The position numbers and the translations under genes are program-made. The notes under the pieces were generated by a model. That model searched no databases. It had not been told where the DNA came from and worked only from the letters and a program-made list of their open reading frames with translations. Source: Acidobacteriota bacterium (GTDB taxonomy: Bacteria; Acidobacteriota; Terriglobia; Versatilivoradales; Versatilivoraceae). Taken from it: DNA of 5,294 bases. Below are positions 1 through 5,294 of the stretch, piece after piece (the stretch's first letter is position 1; each line of letters begins with the position of its first letter). The stretch is taken from contig JAPOZE010000269.1 in assembly GCA_026706225.1 (NCBI GenBank), positions 1 to 5,294 on the forward strand, in the 5' to 3' direction.

Positions 1-264
1 GAAATGTTTAAGCTCAAGATCCCGCGCTTCTTCCAGTTCGGTTACTGGTACGTTTACAGGCTGGAGGCGGACCACTGGCCGGTCAGGGGCCTCAACCGCC
101 TGGAGGTGGAGCTGAAGCGGCGGGACCCGGAGGTCACGCCCCGGATCGCGGTGAGCAACCTGGAGCTGGAAATCAAGTACCTGCTGGGGAAGCACATGCG
201 GCGGGACTCGGAGACCGATCTGGGCGAGCGGGAAAGTCTCAACGATCGGCATGGGACGGCATGA
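1..264 (+). CDS. 3' end of a glycoside-hydrolase-like gene, paralogue of the gene at 3621-5288 (5' end outside window)
   Basis: This frame is open from the first base (GAA at 1-3), so the ATG at 4 is probably internal and the gene starts upstream. The visible 87 codons alternate hydrophobic and charged residues as in a beta-sandwich and end in a charged tail. Counting from the ATG at 4, residues 29-59 (from GLNRLEVEL to the Tyr of LEIKY) align without gaps to residues 522-552 of the last protein in the window (from GINVIQVRL to the Tyr of ASVNY). I count 9 of 31 identities and about 9 conservative matches, and both have an LExD motif just before. I therefore read it as the C-terminal domain of a second TIM-barrel glycoside-hydrolase-like protein. 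The catalytic part is not visible, so the enzyme type is inferred only from this homology. The stop TGA (262-264) overlaps the next start as ATGA, which suggests translational coupling. It could instead be a separate small protein, but the open 5' edge argues against that. Confidence 0.7.
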   Translation, partial: EMFKLKIPRFFQFGYWYVYRLEADHWPVRGLNRLEVELKRRDPEVTPRIAVSNLELEIKYLLGKHMRRDSETDLGERESLNDRHGTA

Positions 265-1058
265 ACAGACGTCAACTCTTGCAGGGAGCTGGAATTCTCT
301 TGACGGGCGGCAGCAGTCTCGACCGGGAAGCCGAGGCTTCCTCCCAAAACGAGGGCCGGGTCCTGATCACCAGCGGCGAGACGGAGCTGGCCCAGGTCAT
401 CGCCGACCACCTCAGCCGCGACCGCGGGGTCCGGCTCACCGGCCTGACGGCTGTCCCCAGCCGCTTCCCCTTCACCGCCTGCCAACTGGATCACGACCCG
501 GCCACCGATGAGCTGGTGCAGGGAGCGGAGGCCATCGTCCACGTGGCCGAGCCGCCTTCGGGGGCGGACGAGCGGGAACAGCTCGACCACCTGACCCGCA
601 GGACCTACAACCTGGCCAGGGCCGCCGTGGACGCCGGGGTCGACCGTCTTCTCTTTCTCAGCACGCTGGAGCTGATGACGGGCTACGAGGAGGACTTCCT
701 GGTCAGCGAACGCTGGCGCCCGCTGCCCACCACCCGGCCCTCCGTGCTGGCCAAACACCTGGGCGAGTACACCTGCAAGGAGTTCGCCCGGGAACAGAAG
801 CTGCAGGTGATCGTGCTTCGACTGGGCAAGGTGGTCAAGGCCGCGGCCGTCAAGGGACAGGCCGCCGACCCCCTGTGGGTGGAGGAGCGGGAAGTGGCCC
901 AGGCCGTGGCCGGCGCCCTGGACGCCAAGCTCTCCGACCACGCCCAGGGCGTGGGCCGCTGGAGAATCTTCAACGTGCAGTCGGAGTTCCCGGGGTCCCG
1001 CTTCCCGGTCTCCAACGCCAAGGGGGCTCTGGGCTACCGGCCCTGGTTCAAGCCCTGA
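261..1058 (+). CDS. Tat-tagged, degenerate NAD-dependent epimerase/dehydratase-like protein (probable pseudoenzyme)
   Basis: The 265-residue protein starts with a Tat-like signal: NRRQLLQ at 2-8, a short hydrophobic stretch to about 20, and a possible AEA cleavage site at 24-26. The rest is a short-chain dehydrogenase Rossmann fold of the epimerase type: VLIT at 34-37, IVHVAEPP at 92-99, YNLARAAVDAGVDR at 116-129, VIVLRLGKV at 183-191. It aligns well with the downstream epimerase (11 of 26 identities at 116-141 against 85-110 there). The key residues are missing. The three glycines of GxxGxxG are Ser38, Thr41 and Ala44. The acidic residue after strand 2 is Gly61. The YxxxK tyrosine is Ser161, with Lys165 kept. 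NAD binding and normal catalysis are therefore doubtful, and a binding or structural role is likelier (inference). The ATG at 261 overlaps the previous stop and gives the complete signal peptide; only a weak GGGA (253-256) lies before it. The signal is short, so export is probable rather than certain. Confidence 0.85.
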   Translation: MNRRQLLQGAGILLTGGSSLDREAEASSQNEGRVLITSGETELAQVIADHLSRDRGVRLTGLTAVPSRFPFTACQLDHDPATDELVQGAEAIVHVAEPPSGADEREQLDHLTRRTYNLARAAVDAGVDRLLFLSTLELMTGYEEDFLVSERWRPLPTTRPSVLAKHLGEYTCKEFAREQKLQVIVLRLGKVVKAAAVKGQAADPLWVEEREVAQAVAGALDAKLSDHAQGVGRWRIFNVQSEFPGSRFPVSNAKGALGYRPWFKP

Positions 1059-1079
1059 GGAGAATGGCAGGTTAGATCC

Positions 1080-1808
1080 ATGAAAGTGCTCATCATCGGA
1101 GCCACCGGCTACCTGGGGCCCCACGTGGTCAAGGCGCTGGAGGACCACCACCAGCTCCTGCTCACCGACATCAAGCCGCCCAAGGAAAACACGCCTCATC
1201 CCTTCCAACGGGTGGATGTCAGCTCCATGGAGCAGGTCCAGCGGGCCGCCGAGGGAATGGACGCCATCCTCAACCTTTCGGTGCTGCGGGAGCACCGGCG
1301 GATCGCCTTCGACGTGAACGCCCTGGGCTGCTACAACATCATGCGGGCGGCGGTGGACCAGGGGATTCGCCGGGTCATCAACACCGGACCCCACTTCACC
1401 ATCACCGGTCCCCTCTACGAGGGCATAGACCACGGCATCACGCCCGACGTCCCTCCCCACCCCAGCACCATCCTCTACGCCTTGACCAAATCCCTGGGCC
1501 AGGAGATCTGCCGGGTGTTCAGCCAGCACCACGACGTCTACGTGCTGGACTACCTGTTCTACAACTTTCGCGACCCCAAGCAGGTGAAGCGGGGCTCGGG
1601 GGGAGTGCCCTTCATCGTCTCCTGGGATGACGCCGGAGAGGCCTTCCGGCTCGGCCTGGAGATCGAACTGGACCGGCTGCCCTCCCGCTGCGAAATCTTC
1701 TTCATCTGCGCGGACATGCCCCAGGGGAAGTTTCTCAACGAAAAGACCAGGCGGGTGCTGGGCTTCAAGCCCAAGGACGACCTGGCCTACCTCTGGCGCC
1801 GGCCCTGA
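1080..1808 (+). CDS. NAD-dependent epimerase/dehydratase (extended-SDR type), cytoplasmic
   Basis: This 242-residue protein has a complete Rossmann signature, GATGYLG at 7-13, directly after the start. Asp30 at the end of strand 2 (LLLTD) favours NAD(H) over NADP(H). Asp46 in RVDVSS is in the usual adenine-contact position. The catalytic pair is Tyr133-x-x-x-Lys137 (YALTK). Family members epimerise, dehydrate or oxidise sugars, often nucleotide-linked; the substrate cannot be read from the sequence. At 242 residues it is shorter than typical extended SDRs of about 300 or more, so the substrate-binding lobe is reduced. The upstream protein is a paralogue of almost the same mature length but has lost the cofactor and catalytic residues. 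No signal peptide is present, so it should act in the cytoplasm. The gap to the upstream stop is 21 bases. GAGGAGA at 1057-1063 lies rather far from the start; AGGT at 1069-1072 is better spaced. It is probably the last gene of the first transcription unit. Confidence 0.9.
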   Translation: MKVLIIGATGYLGPHVVKALEDHHQLLLTDIKPPKENTPHPFQRVDVSSMEQVQRAAEGMDAILNLSVLREHRRIAFDVNALGCYNIMRAAVDQGIRRVINTGPHFTITGPLYEGIDHGITPDVPPHPSTILYALTKSLGQEICRVFSQHHDVYVLDYLFYNFRDPKQVKRGSGGVPFIVSWDDAGEAFRLGLEIELDRLPSRCEIFFICADMPQGKFLNEKTRRVLGFKPKDDLAYLWRRP

Positions 1809-1815
1809 CCACGTT

Positions 1816-1867
1816 GCCGATGGCACACGTTTGGCCCGCGTTTCTCACCGGGCGAGTGGGCATCGGC
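1816..1867 (+). terminator. Nested inverted repeat after the epimerase gene, possible 3'-end structure
   Basis: GCCGATG (1816-1822) pairs perfectly with CATCGGC (1861-1867). Inside that loop GCCCG (1834-1838) pairs with CGGGC (1849-1853) around a 10-base loop. It begins 8 bases after the stop of the upstream gene, where a transcript end would be expected. No T-run follows, so it is not a classical intrinsic terminator. It could be an mRNA 3'-stabilising structure, an aid to Rho-dependent ending, or chance pairing in GC-rich DNA. Confidence 0.3.
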
Positions 1868-1964
1868 TGGACAATGTTTGTCTGCAACACCTTGCAGCGT
1901 TTTGGGAAGGAGCCTTCGGAGTACGCTGGTCACACCCGATATTGAAAAAGGCGGAACCTCAGGT

Positions 1965-1974
1965 TTGCCGGCAA
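1965..1974. repeat. 10-bp perfect palindrome TTGCCGGCAA
   Basis: The 10 bases read identically on both strands and sit about 230 bases before the next start codon. The size and symmetry fit a dimeric regulator half-site pair, but only one copy was noticed and no promoter can be assigned beside it. It may be chance. Confidence 0.3.
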
Positions 1975-2019
1975 GATGACCTGATCCGCTACGAATGTTG
2001 CAAAAAGCTCAACTCATCG

Positions 2020-2057
2020 ATTCGTTTATTGGTGTTCATTCGTGTCCATTCGTGGTT
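2020..2057. repeat. ATTCGTG-type 10-bp-period repeat, probable dispersed intergenic repeat
   Basis: Three units follow each other at an exact 10-base period: ATTGGTGTTC (2028-2037), ATTCGTGTCC (2038-2047) and ATTCGTGGTT (2048-2057). A shorter unit, ATTCGTTT (2020-2027), comes before them. A 7-base tandem GTTCGCC twice (2055-2068) and a further TTCGTG (2069-2074) follow. On the opposite strand it reads as CACGAAT units. I recall similar strings (ACCACGAATGGACACGAA and variants) in intergenic regions of many environmental bacterial genomes, where they are sometimes mistranslated as short FIRVHSW-like ORFs. That is memory, not a search. The repeat lies in the AT-richer part of the gap. Confidence 0.6.
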
Positions 2058-2156
2058 CGCCGTTCGCCTTCGTGGGTTACTTTCTCGATTGGCTTCAGAC
2101 AAGTCCGAGAGCGAATGTCACGGACGATTGCTGGCGCTGCTTCGCGGCTCGTCTCG

Positions 2157-2176
2157 AGTCCGCGGACTGGCGCCAG
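2157..2176. promoter_or_regulatory. Two overlapping palindromes upstream of the enolase-like gene, candidate operator or 5'-leader hairpin
   Basis: AGTCCGCGGACT (2157-2168) is a perfect 12-bp palindrome. CTGGCGCCAG (2167-2176) is a perfect 10-bp palindrome sharing two bases with it. They end 16 bases before the ribosome binding site at 2193. GTCCG and CGGAC also occur as an inverted pair at 2103-2107 and 2121-2125. Such symmetry fits a repressor site or a leader hairpin, but GC-rich DNA often gives short palindromes by chance. Confidence 0.35.
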
Positions 2177-2192
2177 GGAGACGACCATCAAC

Positions 2193-2197
2193 GGAGA
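2193..2197 (+). promoter_or_regulatory. Ribosome binding site GGAGA that fixes the start at 2203
   Basis: GGAGA lies 5 bases before the ATG at 2203. The reading frame is open for almost 600 bases upstream, so this site, with the Tat signal that begins directly at this ATG, decides the start. Confidence 0.75.
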
Positions 2198-2202
2198 AAG
2201 CC

Positions 2203-3582
2203 ATGATCCATCGCCGCCGTTTGTTGAAGACCGCCGCCCTGGGCGCGGGGCTGGCTCCTTTTTACCTTTCCTTGCCGGCTGAAGCCCGGGGAAGGATGAA
2301 GATCGTCGAGATCGAGGAGCACGAAGTGGTCGCCCCCTATCACGACTACAATGCCGAGGCGCTCTTCCGGTATCACGGGCTCTCCCTGCAGAGGCGTGTC
2401 ATCTACGTGGTCAGGACGGACACGGGACTGGAGGGTTACGGAGAGAGCGGCGGCCCGCTGCGGAAGGGCCGGTTCAAGGACTACCTGGGCAGCGATCCGT
2501 TCGACTGGATGGCCGACACCAGGAACCTTCCCATGAACATGGCCGTTTACGACCTCATGGGAAAATTTCTGGGTCTGCCCGCCTGGAAGCTCCTGGGTCC
2601 CAAGGTGCGCTCCTGGATACCGGTGGCGGCCTGGACCGTCTCCCGGACTCCCGAAGAAATGGCGGAGGAAGTGCTTGACGTATCCCGGCGGGGCTACCAC
2701 TGGCTCAAGTACCACGTGGATGTCCTGCAGAACGCCATCGATCAGACCGAGGCCATGCAGAAGGTCGCTCCCCCCGGGTTCAAGATCCACTACGACTTCA
2801 ACGAGGACTCCAACTTCGAAGCCGTCTACCCGGTGCTGCGGGAACTGGAAAAGTTCCCGGTCGCCGGACGGATCGAAGACCCCATCCGTTCCGAAGACCG
2901 CGACGGCTATCGCCTGCTGCGGGAGAAGTGCTCCATCCCCATCCTCATTCACCACGGCCCTCACGACGTCTTCATGAGAGACGGCCTCTGCGACGGTTTC
3001 ATGGGCGGCCACGCTCCGGTCGGCCACGCCATGAAGCTGTCGGCCATGGCGGAGTCGACCAATACGCCCTTCATGCTCCAGCAGACGGGCGGCACCATCA
3101 ACCAGGCCTTCCTGGCCCACGAAGTGGCCGTGTTCCCCATGGCCGTGCTGGACCACGTCAACGGGTGCCATCTCTGGAAGGAGCAGGTGACGCGCGAGGA
3201 CATGCCCGTGGTGGGGGGAAGCGTGGCGCTCCCGGACGGGCCCGGGCTGGGGGTCAGCCTCGACCGGGAGAAGCTGAAGCGGCTGGCCCAAGCCCCGCGC
3301 CCCAGGCAAACCCGCTTCCTGGTGCGGACCCGCTATGAGGACGGCCTCAGCATTTACTTCCGGTTCGACCCCGATCTCCCCGGGGCCAACGTGAGGTTCC
3401 TCAATCCCCCCGGATTCGGGCAACGATACTCCGGTTTCGGACCGGACGTCCCCGGGCCGGTTCCGGGTTACGCCAATCCGGTGGTCAGCGACTTCTGGGA
3501 CGAAACCGGTTCTGCGGAATTCGAGGCCATGTGGGAACGCACGGCGGAAGGGCCGGTCTGGGAGCAATCGGGCAAGCCCTGA
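2203..3582 (+). CDS. Tat-exported enolase-superfamily protein (MR/MLE-like) with altered active site and C-terminal extension
   Basis: The 459-residue protein begins with a clear Tat signal (HRRRLLK at 3-9, hydrophobic to about 24, AEA site at 26-28). The MR/MLE capping domain follows, including GLEGYGESGG (75-84) and the signature NMAVYDLMGKFLGLP (112-126). The barrel runs to about 355, ending PDGPGLGVSLD. Enzymes of this family abstract a proton alpha to a carboxylate using Mg2+, often dehydrating or racemising sugar acids. Retained residues are Lys169 of the KxK pair, Asp198 (HYDFN) and Glu225 (GRIEDP). By hand alignment the second lysine is His171, the third metal ligand is His251 (IPILIHHG), and the Asp/His dyad of mandelate racemase is Gly269 and Gln293. 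Standard racemase or dehydratase chemistry is therefore uncertain. Residues about 360-459 form an extension not usual in the family, with SIYFRFDPDLPG and VVSDFWDETGS. It probably shares a transcript with the next gene (38-base gap, no terminator). Family assignment is firm; activity is unknown. Confidence 0.9.
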   Translation: MIHRRRLLKTAALGAGLAPFYLSLPAEARGRMKIVEIEEHEVVAPYHDYNAEALFRYHGLSLQRRVIYVVRTDTGLEGYGESGGPLRKGRFKDYLGSDPFDWMADTRNLPMNMAVYDLMGKFLGLPAWKLLGPKVRSWIPVAAWTVSRTPEEMAEEVLDVSRRGYHWLKYHVDVLQNAIDQTEAMQKVAPPGFKIHYDFNEDSNFEAVYPVLRELEKFPVAGRIEDPIRSEDRDGYRLLREKCSIPILIHHGPHDVFMRDGLCDGFMGGHAPVGHAMKLSAMAESTNTPFMLQQTGGTINQAFLAHEVAVFPMAVLDHVNGCHLWKEQVTREDMPVVGGSVALPDGPGLGVSLDREKLKRLAQAPRPRQTRFLVRTRYEDGLSIYFRFDPDLPGANVRFLNPPGFGQRYSGFGPDVPGPVPGYANPVVSDFWDETGSAEFEAMWERTAEGPVWEQSGKP

Positions 3583-3610
3583 CCGATGCGGGCAGGGGAT
3601 TCATCTCAAA

Positions 3611-3617
3611 AGGAGGT
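3611..3617 (+). promoter_or_regulatory. Strong ribosome binding site AGGAGGT that fixes the start at 3621
   Basis: AGGAGGT matches the anti-Shine-Dalgarno sequence almost fully. The gap between the GG at 3616 and the ATG at 3621 is 4 bases. The frame has an earlier ATG at 3531, but that lies inside the upstream gene and would place residues before the Tat signal, so 3621 is preferred. This is the strongest ribosome binding site in the window. Confidence 0.9.
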
Positions 3618-3620
3618 GTC

Positions 3621-5288
3621 ATGAGACGAAGACGGTTCCTCAAGACAGTCGGCGGCGGGCTGCTGGCCGGCCCCTGGTTGGGAGGTTTGACCTCGCCCCT
3701 TGCGAATGCGGGCTGGAGCCGCCCCATTCCTGCCGGCCGCACCGGCCGCCGCATGCTGTCCAACCACGACGGCGCCATCATGGGGAGCGATCCTCCGCTC
3801 ACCGCCGAGCACTTCCGCCAGGTGGTCCGGAGCTACCAGGGAACCCCGGTCGACACCATCTGCTTCTGTCTGGGCGACCGCGAGGTCTACCACTACGAAA
3901 GCGAGGTCGCCGAGGTCTTCGGCCGCCGGCACGGAACCTTCAAGAGCGACTGGGAATGGCGCGTCTACGAAAACATCCGGCGGCTCATCGAATCGGGCAA
4001 GGGCCCCCTGGCCACCTTCGCCGAGGTGTGCCGGGAGGAAGGCATGGGCTTGTTCGGCTCCTTTCGCATGAACAGCCACTACGGCGTGGATCCCAACTCA
4101 CCCAACCACAGCGAGTTTCGGCTCAAACACCCCCAATGGCTGATCGGGCACCCCGCCGGCTATTCCAAGGAGAGCAAGGAATGGGGGATCCGCATGGGCC
4201 TGAACTACGCCATCCCGGAAGTCCGCGAGCACATGGCGGCCACCATCACCGAGGTCTTCACCCGATTTCAGGTGGACGGCGTGGAGCTGGATTTCATGCG
4301 GCACCCGGCCTTCTTCAAGCTGCACGAGGCGGTGGAGAATCACCACCACATGACCGACATGCTGCGGCACATCAAACGCCGTCGGGACCAGGTGAGCCGG
4401 GAGACCGGCCGGAAGATCGAACTGGCCATGCGGGTTCCACCGACCTTCGCCGATGCCCTGCGGGTGGGCCTGGACGTGCGCACCTGGATCCGCGAGGGCC
4501 TGGTGGACCTTCTCATTGCCGGAGGGGGTTTCATTCCATTCGACATGCCCTTCGAGTCGTTCGTGGAGGCGGCCCGCGGCACCGACTGCCAAGTGTTGGG
4601 CGGACTGGAGCTGCTCCGTTTCATGACCGGACCCACTCCCGACCTGGACATCAATCGAGCCATCGCCATGCGCTTCTGGCAGGGCGGGGCCGACGGACTG
4701 CAGTTGTTCAACTACTTCGCCCAGGAAACGGATTGGAAGCGGCAGTTGTTCCAGGAAATCGGCGACCCCGAGCGGCTGGCCACGCTGAACAAACGCTACC
4801 AGATGGACAAGCGACGCTGGTTCCCCGGCGCATGGAACAACCACGGCGCCGCCTTCTCGTCGGCGGTGCCGGCGGTGCAACTCCCGGTGGACCTCACCGA
4901 GACGCCGCCCGGAGGCGGCCCCCGCCTTCGACTCAGGATTTCCGATAACCTGGAATCTGCCAAGCGAAAGGGCACCCTGGACAGTGTCAAGATACGCCTC
5001 CTGTTCGAGAACCGCACTCTGCAGGACCAGGTCGAGGTCCACCTCAACGGGGAGCGCCTGCCCGACAAGCAGCCCCCCTCCTTTGACCTGGTCTCCTACT
5101 GGAACAGGAGGCGCGGTCCCTACCAGGGAGAGTATCTGACGGGGACCCTGGAATACGACGTCGCCACCCCGCCCCTGAAGCAGGGAATCAATGTCATCCA
5201 GGTTCGACTGGTGAAACGCACTCCCAAACTGACCACCCCCCTGAGACTGGGCCTGGTGGAGGCTTCGGTCAACTACAAGTCCGGTTGA
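3621..5288 (+). CDS. Tat-exported TIM-barrel glycoside-hydrolase-like protein with C-terminal beta-rich domain
   Basis: The 555-residue protein starts with a textbook Tat signal (RRRRFLK at 2-8, hydrophobic to about 27, ANA site at 28-30). The barrel follows, with MLSNHDG (45-51), LFGSFRMNSHYG (144-155), KHPQWLIG (169-176), LNYAIPEVREHM (194-205), VDGVELDFMRHP (218-229), LAMRVPPT (268-275) and GGADGLQLFNYF (355-366). This pattern resembles the GHL10 group of putative glycoside hydrolases, known mostly from sequence; Glu222 and Asp224 are the obvious acidic active-site candidates. From about 415 to 553 a beta-strand-rich domain follows, perhaps for carbohydrate binding; its last part matches the truncated gene at 1-264. 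The natural substrate is not known from sequence. It is the second gene of the second group and has the strongest ribosome binding site. No terminator is visible in the 6 bases left. It could act on a polysaccharide or glycoconjugate outside the cytoplasm and feed the enolase-like protein (inference). Confidence 0.8.
   Translation: MRRRRFLKTVGGGLLAGPWLGGLTSPLANAGWSRPIPAGRTGRRMLSNHDGAIMGSDPPLTAEHFRQVVRSYQGTPVDTICFCLGDREVYHYESEVAEVFGRRHGTFKSDWEWRVYENIRRLIESGKGPLATFAEVCREEGMGLFGSFRMNSHYGVDPNSPNHSEFRLKHPQWLIGHPAGYSKESKEWGIRMGLNYAIPEVREHMAATITEVFTRFQVDGVELDFMRHPAFFKLHEAVENHHHMTDMLRHIKRRRDQVSRETGRKIELAMRVPPTFADALRVGLDVRTWIREGLVDLLIAGGGFIPFDMPFESFVEAARGTDCQVLGGLELLRFMTGPTPDLDINRAIAMRFWQGGADGLQLFNYFAQETDWKRQLFQEIGDPERLATLNKRYQMDKRRWFPGAWNNHGAAFSSAVPAVQLPVDLTETPPGGGPRLRLRISDNLESAKRKGTLDSVKIRLLFENRTLQDQVEVHLNGERLPDKQPPSFDLVSYWNRRRGPYQGEYLTGTLEYDVATPPLKQGINVIQVRLVKRTPKLTTPLRLGLVEASVNYKSG
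4861..4878 (+). repeat. In-frame 9-bp tandem duplication in the glycoside-hydrolase-like gene
   Basis: CGGCGGTGC occurs twice in direct succession. In frame it gives Ala-Val-Pro-Ala-Val (residues 415-419), between the barrel and the C-terminal domain. It looks like a small linker expansion by replication slippage and probably does not affect the fold. Confidence 0.45.
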
Positions 5289-5294
5289 AAGAAA

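Larger units (their letters stand above)
1809..2202. other. Non-coding gap between the two gene groups
   Basis: No convincing gene lies in these 394 bases on either strand. One + frame stays open through the whole gap into the next gene, but its translation has no recognisable domain and the downstream Tat signal starts cleanly at the ATG at 2203. The part from about 1940 to 2100 is visibly richer in A and T than the flanking genes. The gap holds a nested inverted repeat just after the upstream gene, a TTGCCGGCAA palindrome, an ATTCGTG-type repeat, and two overlapping palindromes just before the downstream ribosome binding site; these are listed separately. I see no convincing -35/-10 pair. 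TTGAAA at 1942-1947 has no good partner at normal spacing. The promoter of the second group probably lies here but cannot be placed. Confidence 0.75.

Noticed and set aside
54..1826. Long open frame of 590 codons on the - strand
   Set aside because: It is antisense to three genes with clear domain motifs, has no recognisable domain, and is the expected mirror of high-GC codon use.
1942..1977. Sigma-70 type promoter with TTGAAA as -35
   Set aside because: No acceptable -10 hexamer occurs at 16-18 bases. The nearest candidate, CAAGAT at 1972-1977, is 24 bases away.
2020..2074. CRISPR array
   Set aside because: Units are 10 bases long with no spacers and there are no cas genes, so this is a short tandem-type repeat.
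1627..2202. Upstream extension of the enolase-like reading frame
   Set aside because: The frame is open by chance through the end of the epimerase gene and the gap. The Tat signal and GGAGA site place the true start at 2203.
2188..3567. Open frame of 459 codons on the - strand
   Set aside because: It mirrors the enolase-like gene, with a His/Gly/Val-rich sequence of no known family, typical of an antisense shadow.
3531..3620. Upstream start for the glycoside-hydrolase-like gene
   Set aside because: It overlaps the end of the previous gene in another frame and would bury the Tat signal. The start at 3621 has a near-perfect ribosome binding site.

Overview
The window holds five genes, all on the + strand, in high-GC DNA. 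They form two groups separated by one AT-richer gap. Three of the four complete proteins start with a twin-arginine (Tat) signal peptide. The genes encode short-chain-dehydrogenase-type epimerases, an enolase-superfamily enzyme and a TIM-barrel glycoside-hydrolase-like protein. This mix suggests an environmental carbohydrate-degrading bacterium of the Acidobacteriota or Planctomycetota type, most likely Acidobacteriota. That placement is inferred from gene style alone; no rRNA or marker gene is present.

Layout. Bases 1-264 are the 3' end of a gene whose start lies outside the window. Its tail aligns without gaps to the tail of the last gene, so it is probably a paralogue of that gene. It overlaps by ATGA the next gene (261-1058), a Tat-tagged and strongly degenerate NAD-binding epimerase-like protein. 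After 21 bases comes an intact cytoplasmic epimerase/dehydratase (1080-1808), which is a paralogue of the degenerate one. A non-coding stretch of 394 bases follows. It contains a nested inverted repeat, several short perfect palindromes and a 10-bp-period ATTCGTG repeat. The second group is a Tat-exported mandelate racemase/muconate lactonizing enzyme-like protein with unusual active-site residues and a C-terminal extension (2203-3582), then, 38 bases on, a Tat-exported glycoside-hydrolase-like protein (3621-5288).

Working together (inference). The exported barrel protein, its truncated paralogue and the exported enolase-like protein fit release and conversion of a sugar or sugar acid outside the cytoplasm. 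The intact epimerase would act on a product in the cytoplasm. The degenerate, exported epimerase paralogue has lost its NAD-binding glycines and catalytic tyrosine, so it may be a binding or structural protein. No substrate can be named from this sequence. The most unusual points are the intact/degenerate epimerase pair, the rewired enolase active site and the interspersed repeat.
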